Source: Flagellimonas aurea (GTDB lineage: Bacteria; Bacteroidota; Bacteroidia; Flavobacteriales; Flavobacteriaceae). From it: a stretch of 64,000 nt of DNA. The notes below the pieces were generated by a model, which saw only the letters and a list, made by a program, of their open reading frames with translations, did not search any database and had not been told where the DNA came from. Each line of letters begins with the position of its first letter. The first letter of the stretch is position 1. Below, one piece after another: positions 27,482 through 36,225 of this stretch. The stretch spans positions 172,429 through 236,428 of the forward strand of contig NZ_JAFLNL010000008.1 in assembly GCF_017313785.1 (NCBI RefSeq), in the 5' to 3' direction. The translations under genes were made by a program, and so were the position numbers.

Positions 27482-28888
27482 TTAGTTATCTCCTAAATTA
27501 AAATAGGCTTTGGCATTTCCGTAAGAAATGTCTTGGACTAATCCGCCTATGTATTCGATATCATTGGGCACCAGGCCCTTTTTTATGTCATTCCCCAATA
27601 TATTGCACAACAGTCTCCTGAAGTATTCGTGCCTTGGAAAGGACAGAAAGCTCCGGGAATCCGTGAGCATTCCCACAAAACAACTGAGCAATCCCATGTT
27701 CGATATCGCGTTCATTTGTCTTTCCATACCCTCCAGTTGATCATTGTACCACCATCCGGAACCCATTTGCACCTTACCGCGCACACTGCCATCATTGAAA
27801 TTTCCCACCATTGTGGCAAAAACCTCATTAAGGGCGGGATTGAGGTTATAGAGGATTGTCTTGCCAAGCTGTCCCGTACTTTCAAGAGTGTTCAAAAACT
27901 TTGCAAGATTGAGGGCTTGTGGGAAATCGCCAATCGAGTCAAATCCTGTGTCAGGCCCTAGCTGGGCAAATTTTCTTCTGTTTGTATTTCGTAGGGCACC
28001 TAAATGGAATTGCTGTACCCACCCCAGTTTATGGTATTCTTGGCAAAGGTGGACCAAGGTCTCAAAGGTAAAGTATTGTATTTCCTCGACTTCCAGAGAA
28101 TGACCGTTCATCAGTTTTCCAAAGATGTACTCAACATCATAACGGTTCATCTCAAAATGATACAATTGTTCCAAACCATGGTCTGAAAGACGACAACCTT
28201 CTTGATGAAAATATGCCATTCTTTTTTTGAGGGCCGTAATCAAATCCTGATAGTTGGATATTTGTGTCCCTGATACCTCTCCTAATTTTTCCAAATATGC
28301 CCTGTAGGCACTATTGTTCTCTAAGGCATATGCTTTATCGGGCCTGAAGGTTGGCAGCATTTTTAGCGAGGCATTCTTTTTCGCCGTGCTACGGTGGTGT
28401 TCCAAAGCATCGATGGGGTCATCAGTCGTGCAGATGACCTCTACGTTGAACTGTTGCAACAGTCCCAATGCACTATGGCTTTTCTCTTGCAATTGTTCTT
28501 TAGTGTCCTCATAAATACGTCCTGCATTTTTTCCGGTAAGCAAATCATCGATTCCAAAGTAACTTTTCAACTCCAATTGTGTCCAATGATACAAGGGGTT
28601 CCTAAGCGTTAAGGGGACTGTCTCCGCCCACTTTTGGAACTTTTCCCTTTCCGATGCATCACCGGTGATATAAGTTTCATCAACGCCACAAGCCCTCATT
28701 GCCCTCCATTTATAATGATCATCCGTCAACCAAGCCTCAGCCAGGTTTTTGAACTGGTGATCATTGTCAACATGCTCGGGTGACAAGTGGTTATGGTAAT
28801 CGATAATGGGCATTTCCTTGGCATAGCCATGGTACAGCTTCTTTGCTTGTGGGGTCTCCAGCAAAAAGTCATCTTTTATAAACGTCAT
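27482..28888 (-). CDS. uxaC: Glucuronate isomerase
   Basis: 468 residues, as expected for UxaC, which converts D-glucuronate to D-fructuronate (or galacturonate to tagaturonate). The amidohydrolase-like metal site shows as [13 protein letters not shown] near residue 30. Other conserved blocks include [29 protein letters not shown] (here [12 protein letters not shown]) and [16 protein letters not shown]. The start overlaps the uxuA stop by 4 bases. Because the next enzymes are the mannonate branch, the in vivo substrate is most likely glucuronate. Confidence 0.95.
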   Translation of the reverse strand: MTFIKDDFLLETPQAKKLYHGYAKEMPIIDYHNHLSPEHVDNDHQFKNLAEAWLTDDHYKWRAMRACGVDETYITGDASEREKFQKWAETVPLTLRNPLYHWTQLELKSYFGIDDLLTGKNAGRIYEDTKEQLQEKSHSALGLLQQFNVEVICTTDDPIDALEHHRSTAKKNASLKMLPTFRPDKAYALENNSAYRAYLEKLGEVSGTQISNYQDLITALKKRMAYFHQEGCRLSDHGLEQLYHFEMNRYDVEYIFGKLMNGHSLEVEEIQYFTFETLVHLCQEYHKLGWVQQFHLGALRNTNRRKFAQLGPDTGFDSIGDFPQALNLAKFLNTLESTGQLGKTILYNLNPALNEVFATMVGNFNDGSVRGKVQMGSGWWYNDQLEGMERQMNAISNMGLLSCFVGMLTDSRSFLSFPRHEYFRRLLCNILGNDIKKGLVPNDIEYIGGLVQDISYGNAKAYFNLGDN

Positions 28889-30072
28889 TGAAGCAAGGAT
28901 TTTTCTATACCGTACATGAGCCCTCTTAATTCAGCAAGGCCCCGAAGGCGTCCTATTGCGGAATATCCCGGATTCGTTTTTTTGTGGATATCGTCCAACA
29001 TTTGATGTCCATGGTCAGGCCGCATCGGCATGCGACGGTTCTTTGCATTTTTTTTGCTGCGTCCAAGTTGTTCTTTTATCAATTCGTACATGACTCCATA
29101 CATATCCACATCTCCATCCAAATGGTCCGCTTCATAAAAATTGCCGAGCGAATCTCTTTTTGTACTTCTCAGGTGTATAAAATTGATTCTTTCCGATAAA
29201 CGATTGGCCATACCCACCAAATCATTGTCTTCCCTTACCCCGTAGGAGCCTGTACAAAAACACAGCCCATTATGGGGACTGTTGTAGGCCGCAAGCAATT
29301 TTTGGGCATCCTCTTCCGTACTCACCACTCTTGGAAGGCCTAGGATAGGGTATGGGGGATCATCTGGATGGATTGCCAAAAAGACACCGGACTTTTCAGC
29401 TGCTGGGCCGATTTCCTTGATAAAATCGTACAGATTGCTTCTAAGTTCTTCCTCCCCGATGTCCCTATACATGTCCAAAGCCTCTTGAAACTGTTCCACC
29501 GTGTATCCTTCCTCTGCCCCTGGCAGACCGGCAATGATGTTTTGGACCAAACGCTTCTTGGCTTCGTCATCCATGCTTTCGAATGCTGTTTTGGCCATTT
29601 CAATAGTTTCTTTGGAAGAATGACCAAAGGCTTCTTCACGATTTAAGATAAAGAGTTCAAAGGCTGCAAATTCAATGGCATCAAAACGGAGTGCATAGGA
29701 ACCATCAGGCATTTTATAGGAAAGGTCGGTCCGGGTCCAGTCCAGAATGGGCATAAAATTGTAACACACTATATCAATTCCACATAGACCGAGGTTTTCA
29801 ATGCTCTGCTTGTAATTCGCTATGTATTCCTTATACTTCCCTGTTCGTTTTTTAATGTCCTCGTGAACGGGTATGCTCTCCACTACTGACCAAGTAAGAC
29901 CATAGGCCTCCACTTCTTGTTTTCTTTTGTTTATCTCCGATATGGACCAAACATCACCATTTGGAATGTGGTGCAATGCCGTTACAATGCCGGTTGCCCC
30001 TGCCTGCCTAATATCAGCAAGGGAAACGGGGTCTTTTGGCCCGTACCATCGCCATGTCTGTTCTAAACCCAT
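28885..30072 (-). CDS. uxuA: Mannonate dehydratase
   Basis: 395 residues, equal to the usual UxuA size. It dehydrates D-mannonate to 2-keto-3-deoxygluconate. Recognised blocks are [29 protein letters not shown], the metal-binding [33 protein letters not shown] and [14 protein letters not shown]. It is a TIM-barrel metalloenzyme of the cytoplasm. The gene lies 32 bases behind the SDR oxidoreductase and overlaps uxaC by 4 bases. Confidence 0.96.
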   Translation of the reverse strand: MGLEQTWRWYGPKDPVSLADIRQAGATGIVTALHHIPNGDVWSISEINKRKQEVEAYGLTWSVVESIPVHEDIKKRTGKYKEYIANYKQSIENLGLCGIDIVCYNFMPILDWTRTDLSYKMPDGSYALRFDAIEFAAFELFILNREEAFGHSSKETIEMAKTAFESMDDEAKKRLVQNIIAGLPGAEEGYTVEQFQEALDMYRDIGEEELRSNLYDFIKEIGPAAEKSGVFLAIHPDDPPYPILGLPRVVSTEEDAQKLLAAYNSPHNGLCFCTGSYGVREDNDLVGMANRLSERINFIHLRSTKRDSLGNFYEADHLDGDVDMYGVMYELIKEQLGRSKKNAKNRRMPMRPDHGHQMLDDIHKKTNPGYSAIGRLRGLAELRGLMYGIEKSLLQ

Positions 30073-30104
30073 TGATATTGAATTTTCATCGTTCCCTAAT
30101 TTAA

Positions 30105-30959
30105 TTAAACGCCGCTAAAAGCACTGAAGCCCCCATCGATGGGAACTACTATGCCCGTTACGAATTTTGATTGTTCACTGCATAACCACAAGGTCGTTCC
30201 CACCAAATCTTCCGGTTCACCGAAACGACCCATAGGGGTTTGATCAATTATTGTAGTTCCCCTAGGAGTAAGTCCCCCTTCCGGCTTGGTCAACAAACTT
30301 CTGTTCTGGTCGGTAAGAAAAAAACCGGGAGCCAAGGCATTGACCCGGATATCCACTTTGGAAAAATGGACGGCAAGCCATTGGGTAAAATTCGAAACAG
30401 CGGCTTTTGCCCCGCTGTATGCCGGTATTTTCGTAAGTGGTGTAAAGGCATTCATCGAGGAAATGTTCAAAACACTACATCCTTTGCGACCTACCATGTC
30501 TTTTGAAAAAACCTGTGTAGGCAAAAGGGTTCCAATGAAATTCAAGTTGAACACAAATTGAATTCCTTCCGTGTCCAAGTCAAAGAACGTCTTGAAATCC
30601 TTTGCTGTTTCAACCAAATCCTCCTTGAGCAAATAGGGGTTGCTGGTCGTTCCCAAAGGATGGTTGCCCCCTGCTCCATTGATGAGAATATCGCAGGGGC
30701 CGAACTTTTCAGTAATCCTTTTTTTCGCTTCTTCCAAACTTTCCCTGTCAAGCACATCAACTTTGACGGCCATTGCACTGTTCCCAGACTTATTAATCAT
30801 ATCGGCAACGGTTTGGGCGGATTCCACATTCAAATCCATAACACAGACCTTAGCTCCTTGATCGGCAAAAGCATGGGCTAAGGTGCTGCACAAAATACCG
30901 CCACCACCTGTTATCGCCACAACTTTGCCTTTCAATTCTTTATATTTGGGATTATCCAT
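30105..30959 (-). CDS. SDR-family D-mannonate oxidoreductase (fructuronate reductase role)
   Basis: 284 residues from the ATG at 30959. A longer frame to 31097 would run through the regulator promoter and add an unrelated hydrophobic leader, so I reject it. SDR features: cofactor loop [25 protein letters not shown], the Ser-Tyr-Lys triad ([16 protein letters not shown]) and [10 protein letters not shown]. In this operon it fills the step between UxaC and UxuA, reducing fructuronate to mannonate. The classical UxuB is a different, long-chain polyol dehydrogenase, so this is a non-orthologous replacement known from other Bacteroidota and Thermotogae. It is the first gene of the operon. Confidence 0.88.
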   Translation of the reverse strand: MDNPKYKELKGKVVAITGGGGILCSTLAHAFADQGAKVCVMDLNVESAQTVADMINKSGNSAMAVKVDVLDRESLEEAKKRITEKFGPCDILINGAGGNHPLGTTSNPYLLKEDLVETAKDFKTFFDLDTEGIQFVFNLNFIGTLLPTQVFSKDMVGRKGCSVLNISSMNAFTPLTKIPAYSGAKAAVSNFTQWLAVHFSKVDIRVNALAPGFFLTDQNRSLLTKPEGGLTPRGTTIIDQTPMGRFGEPEDLVGTTLWLCSEQSKFVTGIVVPIDGGFSAFSGV

Positions 30960-31009
30960 TGCTATTATTTTTTTCTTTGAATAAAGTATTGGACTAGGTA
31001 AAAAATATT

Positions 31010-31028
31010 CTGTGTACTTTTGACATAG
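31010..31028. promoter_or_regulatory. Inverted-repeat operator candidate between regulator and uronate operon
   Basis: CTGTGT (31010-31015), seven bases, then ACATAG (31023-31028) forms a near-perfect inverted repeat with one mismatch. Its centre contains TACTTTTG, a match to the -7 promoter element for the rightward regulator gene. The site would suit a dimeric winged-helix regulator that represses its own promoter and the divergent operon. This is a visual prediction only. Confidence 0.4.
31015..31022 (+). promoter_or_regulatory. -7 promoter element for the Nudix-type regulator
   Basis: TACTTTTG fits TAnnTTTG, and a TTG at 30989-30991 could serve as the -33 element (23-base spacing, at the long end). 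The regulator ATG is 68 bases downstream. The element is inside the proposed operator. Confidence 0.4.
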
Positions 31029-31031
31029 TTT

Positions 31032-31039
31032 CAAATATA
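31032..31039 (-). promoter_or_regulatory. -7 promoter element for the uronate operon
   Basis: On the minus strand this reads TATATTTG, an exact TAnnTTTG match, 73 bases upstream of the first operon ATG (30959). No convincing -33 TTG is present, which would fit an activator-dependent or weak basal promoter. It is adjacent to the proposed operator. Confidence 0.4.
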
Positions 31040-31089
31040 TAAATTTTAATTGTCCATTTAGAGAAAAAGATAAAATTTTCCATAAAAAA

Positions 31090-31758
31090 ATGAACACTCA
31101 AGAAAAATTACAAGATATTCAAGTAAAACCGGATTCCTTTGAATGCTCTGTCACTGCTGACATAACGGTTTTTGGATATGTTGACGGAAAACTGAAAATC
31201 CTTTTGATAAAAAGGTCCTTGGGACATTTTAAAAACCAATGGCATGTTCCCGGAGGGGTCATGGAAGAGCATGAAACTATTGAGGATTGTGCTGCTAAAG
31301 TCCTTTTTTCCTTGACCGGGTTCAGGGACATACACTTTGAACAGGTAAAGACCTATACAGCATTGGACAGGCATCCTTTGAAAAGGGTCATTACCATCTG
31401 TTTTTACGCATTGGTGAAACCAGAGAACCATCCGCTGACATTAAGGGACAATATTACAAGCATCGATTGGTTCGATGTGGACGACATACCCAACAATCTT
31501 GGCTTTGACCATGGGAAATTGATCAATGAAGCGCATTCTTTTGTCCGAAATAATTTAAGGGACAGACTAATTGTTGGTGAACTTTTGCCAAAGGAGTTCA
31601 CTTTGCACGAACTTCAGAACTTATACGAAGACATCCTGAATGTTGAGTTGGATAGAAGGAATTTTAGAAAGCGAATATTCCAAATGGATGTTTTGAAGAA
31701 CACCGGAAAGAAAAAGCAGGGGGTGAAAGGAGGTCCATATCTGTACAGGTTAAAGTAA
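31090..31758 (+). CDS. Nudix-domain transcriptional regulator (NrtR/AraR-like)
   Basis: 222 residues: an N-terminal Nudix fold (about 18-150: ADITVFGYVDGKLKILLIKR, then WHVPGGVMEEHETIEDCA) and a C-terminal winged helix (about 155-222: PKEFTLHELQNLYEDILNVELD, then RNFRKRIFQMDVL). The catalytic Nudix signature should contain RExxEExG, but here it reads KVLFSLTG, so the catalytic residues are gone and the domain is probably a ligand sensor. The gene is divergent from the uronate operon, 130 bases apart, in the same way as NrtR-type sugar regulators such as AraR of Bacteroides. Regulation of the operon by a pathway intermediate is inferred. Confidence 0.85.
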   Translation: MNTQEKLQDIQVKPDSFECSVTADITVFGYVDGKLKILLIKRSLGHFKNQWHVPGGVMEEHETIEDCAAKVLFSLTGFRDIHFEQVKTYTALDRHPLKRVITICFYALVKPENHPLTLRDNITSIDWFDVDDIPNNLGFDHGKLINEAHSFVRNNLRDRLIVGELLPKEFTLHELQNLYEDILNVELDRRNFRKRIFQMDVLKNTGKKKQGVKGGPYLYRLK

Positions 31759-31939
31759 TATCCATTTGGATTTTTATTGGGCGTATCGTTCTATTTGAAA
31801 AAATTGTCTAGACACATATTTTCCATCTGGGCGATGAACACATCCCCTTGACGGATATTACTTGATTTGTACGATTATACGGGCTTTTTTAAATTATAAA
31901 ATATATATTTACCTCTATAACCAACTGTCTATATTAATT

Positions 31940-34333
31940 TTGCGTATTCGATACATTACTACTTTTTCTTTTCTGCTTACCTTTTTTTTCTACAACGAAT
32001 TCTCCTATTCACAAGAAGTAAAATGGGCCATTTCCAATGGGGGACATCTAGGTGATAGCGCAAGGGATATTCATTTAGTGGAAGATGGTTTACTATTTCT
32101 CACAACTGCTGGTCTGGAAAAAAGAAGCGAAGCCGGGGAATTAATTTGGAGATTTGATTTCTTCGATTTAGATCAGTTCAATTACAGCAACCAAAAGCCT
32201 ACATTAGGCGCCATGACTATTGATGAACATGGGAATACATATGCTCAACTGACATATCCAGCAAGAGAAGAAGGCTTTACTACAATAGACAATATTGATG
32301 TACCCTATGGTAATTCCATCATAAAGATCAATTCCAACGGACAACTTCTATGGGCTCAAAAAATCGAAGGGACAAGATACACTCGGGTTAAATATCATGA
32401 TGGTTTCATATATGTCATTGGAATGTTCAACGAAACCATCAACATAGATGATGCTTTCTTTTTTAATAAAACCGAAAATACTGAATGCACTTATGCAGAT
32501 ACATACTACGAGGATGACATCTATATTGCAAAATTCAATACAATCGGTCAAGTAAAAGATGCCATCAAATATGGAGGTCCTGGAGATGATGAACTCAAAG
32601 CTGTTACCATGGATGGAAACGGTGATATTTATCTTGCCATAAATTATGGAGAAAACAGCTGTATTACTGATGAAACACAAATCCATAAAATAAACTCCAA
32701 TTTAACCAAGGTTTGGTCCAAGACCATTAGCAAACAATATGTTGAGGGAAACGGGGACGATATATTATTACCTTCAGATATCCACGTTGGGGAAAACGGG
32801 AAATTATATATATGGACTTACGCTTTTGACACAGTAATCTCAGACGATTTCAGGTTTACAAATACTGAATTTGCTTTTGCAGCGGGACTTCTAGAATATA
32901 GTTCGGATGGAACTTTTCTAAACTACCGGGCATTTGATGGCTTCCCGTATTATGGTCAAAACGGCCATTTTGCGGACTATAAAGGGCATTTATTGATAGC
33001 TACCAGTTTTAGAGGAACCAAGGAGTTTGACAACGGATCACTGACCACTATAAATCCCGGCACAGAGCCTGTTCTCATTAAAGTAGGTCTAAATGACCTG
33101 GAAATGGATTATTTGATTCATCTAAGCGGGGCACCACAGCAGTACCATACCGAGGTAGAAGATTGGTCGGGAACAATAAAAATCAATAACAACAATTTAT
33201 ATTATTCAGGAAGTTTTTCCTCTGGTGAGCTTAATGTTTCCCCTGAAATAACTTTGATCAATAATAGTGGTAATAATGACAAAGATTATTTCCTTATAAA
33301 ATATGATATAGGCAACTTGGATTTTACAACATCCGACGAAGATACAGACCAGGATACTGTTCCAAATAGACTGGACCACTGCCCTAACACTCCTTTGAAC
33401 GAATCGGTAGATGAATATGGATGTAGCAAGGCACAAAAAGATTCTGATGCGGATGGCATTATGGATGATTTGGACCTTTGCCCCTATTCTGAGTTTGGCG
33501 CAGAAGTAGATTCAAAAGGTTGCTCCAAAGAACAAATAGATACCGATGGGGATAATGTTCCTGATTATTTGGATTCCTGTCCTAATACAACTTTTGGTGT
33601 TTCGGTAAACGCTGAAGGTTGCGAAATAGCCTACTTGGACCCAGATTTGATTGATGTCAAGTCTATCGGCGAGGTATGCCCCGGTTCAGCAAATGGTCAG
33701 ATCATCATAAGCACAAGTGACGATAGAGCCTACAAAGGCATCCTTGATAACAGTATTGAAATATCCTTTGTAAATGAAGGTAGCTTTTACAATCTAGCAC
33801 CTGGAACACACGAAGTTTGCATTTCTGTGGATGGTACGGATTCCGAAACAATCTGTTATACTTTAACCGTGAAATCCTCATCAGAAATTTCACTTACCGC
33901 AAAAGTAGATGCTGGTCAGGTTTTAAAATTGGAATTGTCAGGTAGCAACGAATACAAAGTCAGGATAAACAATCAAACCCTTACAACAAAGGAATCAAAG
34001 CTGGAAGTGCAATTAAAACAAGGGCTGAACCAGATATCTGTTGAAGGAGAAGCCCCTTGCCAAGGCATTGCTTCACATATCGTGAATCTGGAGAGTGACA
34101 TTCTAATTGCACCAAATCCTTTTATCGATAAAATTGAGATATATCCAAAAAATGGTCAAGGAAAGCAAACGGTGACATTATATACACAGACCGGTCAAGT
34201 GGTCTATCGAGAGACATTTCTTGATGCCCCCTATCTAGTTTTTGGAAATTTGCAGTCTTTGCCAAAAGGCATCTATTATTTGGAATGCTCGAATGGTACT
34301 CACAATGATTATAAAAAGGTTATAAAAAGATGA
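31940..34333 (+). CDS. T9SS-secreted protein with thrombospondin type 3 repeats
   Basis: About 797 residues from a TTG at 31940 that leads directly into a signal peptide (RIRYITTFSFLLTFF, cut near YSQ). The same frame is open back to another TTG at 31862; no ATG exists. The body has beta-propeller-like repeats (about 40-450), three Ca-binding TSP3 units (about 465-570: DTDQDTVPNRLDHCPNTP, DSDADGIMDDLDLCP, DTDGDNVPDYLDSCPNT), a SprB-like module (CPGSANGQIIIS to ETICYTLTV) and a Por-type sorting tail (IAPNPFIDKIEIYP to KGIYYLECSNG, ending KKVIKR). It would be exported by T9SS and bound to the cell surface. It overlaps the next gene by 4 bases. Confidence 0.85.
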   Translation: MRIRYITTFSFLLTFFFYNEFSYSQEVKWAISNGGHLGDSARDIHLVEDGLLFLTTAGLEKRSEAGELIWRFDFFDLDQFNYSNQKPTLGAMTIDEHGNTYAQLTYPAREEGFTTIDNIDVPYGNSIIKINSNGQLLWAQKIEGTRYTRVKYHDGFIYVIGMFNETINIDDAFFFNKTENTECTYADTYYEDDIYIAKFNTIGQVKDAIKYGGPGDDELKAVTMDGNGDIYLAINYGENSCITDETQIHKINSNLTKVWSKTISKQYVEGNGDDILLPSDIHVGENGKLYIWTYAFDTVISDDFRFTNTEFAFAAGLLEYSSDGTFLNYRAFDGFPYYGQNGHFADYKGHLLIATSFRGTKEFDNGSLTTINPGTEPVLIKVGLNDLEMDYLIHLSGAPQQYHTEVEDWSGTIKINNNNLYYSGSFSSGELNVSPEITLINNSGNNDKDYFLIKYDIGNLDFTTSDEDTDQDTVPNRLDHCPNTPLNESVDEYGCSKAQKDSDADGIMDDLDLCPYSEFGAEVDSKGCSKEQIDTDGDNVPDYLDSCPNTTFGVSVNAEGCEIAYLDPDLIDVKSIGEVCPGSANGQIIISTSDDRAYKGILDNSIEISFVNEGSFYNLAPGTHEVCISVDGTDSETICYTLTVKSSSEISLTAKVDAGQVLKLELSGSNEYKVRINNQTLTTKESKLEVQLKQGLNQISVEGEAPCQGIASHIVNLESDILIAPNPFIDKIEIYPKNGQGKQTVTLYTQTGQVVYRETFLDAPYLVFGNLQSLPKGIYYLECSNGTHNDYKKVIKR

Positions 34334-36210
34334 AATATCCTCTATTTCTAATTTTTTTGGCATGCGTAATTAATGCCTGTTCTAAAGGTGGCAATGAAGC
34401 AGAACCTCCTGCAAACAGCTCTCCGACCGAAGTAAACTTGGAATATCCATTAAAGGATTCTGAATGTACTACAGGGGTTGATCAAAGCTTGGAAAAAACA
34501 AGTATTGAATTTAGGTGGAAAGCCGACAACAATGACTCATATGAACTTATTCTTGAAAACCTCACCACAAATCAAATCCTACGACAACCAACAACCAACA
34601 GCAAAGTTTCAATGGTTTTGGATAAAAACACCCCTTATCTATGGTACGTAATTTCCAAAGTTTCAAACTCGGACAAATCGAAAGAAAGCGAGCATTGGAA
34701 ATTTTATTCTGCAGGAGATGGGGTGTCAAATTATGCCCCTTTTCCTGCGAGTCTTATCAGTCCAGAAGAAGATTCACAATTTGAAAAGGATATACAGGAA
34801 GTAACATTGGAATGGGAAGGCTCCGATATTGATGATGACAATCTTACTTATGATATATACATTGGGACAGAGAACCCTCCTTCGGAGCTGATTGTTGCAG
34901 ACCTTACCACAAATAACTACACCACTAAAATAGAAGTTGGCAAAACTTTGTTCTGGAGAATCACCACCAAAGATAAAAGTGGGAACACGTCCAACTCCAA
35001 GGTTCGGATGTTCAGTTCTGACGGTGGGACCGGGATACTTTCCTTTGAAATTCGACAAAATGACTCTCTTTACACAGCAACCATTGATGAAAATCTTAAA
35101 ACCATAAATATCAGGCTTGGTAACTTTGATTATGAAAAGCTGGCACCAACCATCAACTTAAAGGAAGGATACAGCATCAATCCTGAGAGTGGAACAGAAA
35201 TGAATTTTCATGATTCACTTTTTTATGTTGTCACAGATTCACGAGGAAATGAAACCACTTATACACTTCAAGTTGAAAGTGGGCAGCATGAAGTAAAATC
35301 CTTCAAAGTACATCAAGGCGAAGAAACATACATAGGTCAAATTGATTCAAAAACAGGTGAAATATATCTTGAAATGGGGAATTTCGATTACACAGATATT
35401 ACTCCCGAAATCAAACTTTCCACCAAGGCTTCCACTGAAGTCACTCAAGTAACAAGTATGGACATTGGCCAAAATAATGGCGCAACTTTTACAGTGACCT
35501 CAGAAATTGGTACTACCAAAGAATTTGTAGTTAAAGCACCCGTCAGAGCTTCCAAGGTAACCTCTTATTTTCTGAACCCTGGTTTTGAATTTACAGATTC
35601 TGCTATAGAGACGGGGTATAGGGTATTTGCTGGTTCAACACAATACATTTCTGTCCAAAACATACAAGATCCCTCGCAGGTTGTCTTGGAATTGGTGAAC
35701 ACAAACGGAGAAAAGTTCAATTTCCCTATTACAGAACATTTCTATCATCATTATCATTCCTTTGAAACCTCACAATCACAGAATAGCTTAACAACTGTAA
35801 TTCCGGACGATTTGCCTTCTGGCAGCTATAGCATTACCATATCGGAGGGTACACGGACCACATTTTATCCCCATCGGTTTGAAGTCGTCAATGATCATCG
35901 GATAATTAGAATAACTGAAATAAATGGAACTGATTTTACCAGGGGTGACACTCTTATTATCAGGGGGGTCAATTTAAGAAAGGAGTTTATGGTGAAAACC
36001 AACGGAGAGCACCATACGTTTAATGAATATGTTTACGACCTCGAGCTGAATCAAGATAGCACCGAAATTCGTCTGCCCTTTAGCACCAATACCTACAACA
36101 GATTGAAGTCATGGACCGGCAACAATGAAAAGCCACTTGCAATTCAAGGTACAATTGATGGTTACCCGAATGTGCTAAACTCCAACATTGTATATTTTAA
36201 CGTTAACTAA
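34330..36210 (+). CDS. Surface lipoprotein with fibronectin-like and DUF5018-like domains
   Basis: 626 residues, Cys17 in a lipobox (VINACSKGG). Domains by eye: a first fibronectin-like unit (about 40-130), a second (about 135-235, SLISPEEDSQF to FWRITTKDKSG), two DUF5018-like beta units (about 235-315 and 315-405, each with a TxNIRLGNFDY or YLEMGNFDYTD motif), and a C-terminal IPT/TIG-like part (about 530-626). It is coupled to the T9SS protein before it through an ATGA overlap and is followed 15 bases later by the next giant gene. It may hold or display the secreted partner; this is inference. The fibronectin-like unit is shared with the lipoprotein at 41253. Confidence 0.8.
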   Translation: MKYPLFLIFLACVINACSKGGNEAEPPANSSPTEVNLEYPLKDSECTTGVDQSLEKTSIEFRWKADNNDSYELILENLTTNQILRQPTTNSKVSMVLDKNTPYLWYVISKVSNSDKSKESEHWKFYSAGDGVSNYAPFPASLISPEEDSQFEKDIQEVTLEWEGSDIDDDNLTYDIYIGTENPPSELIVADLTTNNYTTKIEVGKTLFWRITTKDKSGNTSNSKVRMFSSDGGTGILSFEIRQNDSLYTATIDENLKTINIRLGNFDYEKLAPTINLKEGYSINPESGTEMNFHDSLFYVVTDSRGNETTYTLQVESGQHEVKSFKVHQGEETYIGQIDSKTGEIYLEMGNFDYTDITPEIKLSTKASTEVTQVTSMDIGQNNGATFTVTSEIGTTKEFVVKAPVRASKVTSYFLNPGFEFTDSAIETGYRVFAGSTQYISVQNIQDPSQVVLELVNTNGEKFNFPITEHFYHHYHSFETSQSQNSLTTVIPDDLPSGSYSITISEGTRTTFYPHRFEVVNDHRIIRITEINGTDFTRGDTLIIRGVNLRKEFMVKTNGEHHTFNEYVYDLELNQDSTEIRLPFSTNTYNRLKSWTGNNEKPLAIQGTIDGYPNVLNSNIVYFNVN

Positions 36211-36225
36211 AAAAACCTTTGACCA

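Noticed and set aside
19061..30959. SusC/SusD polysaccharide utilization locus
   Set aside because: No TonB receptor, SusD-like protein or glycoside hydrolase gene is present; transport is by TRAP.
30960..31097. Longer N-terminus for the SDR gene
   Set aside because: It would cover the whole divergent promoter region and overlap the regulator start; the extra residues are hydrophobic and unlike SDR leaders.
31862..31939. Upstream TTG as start of the TSP3 protein
   Set aside because: It adds 26 residues before an otherwise ideal signal peptide; the TTG at 31940 fits better. Not excluded.
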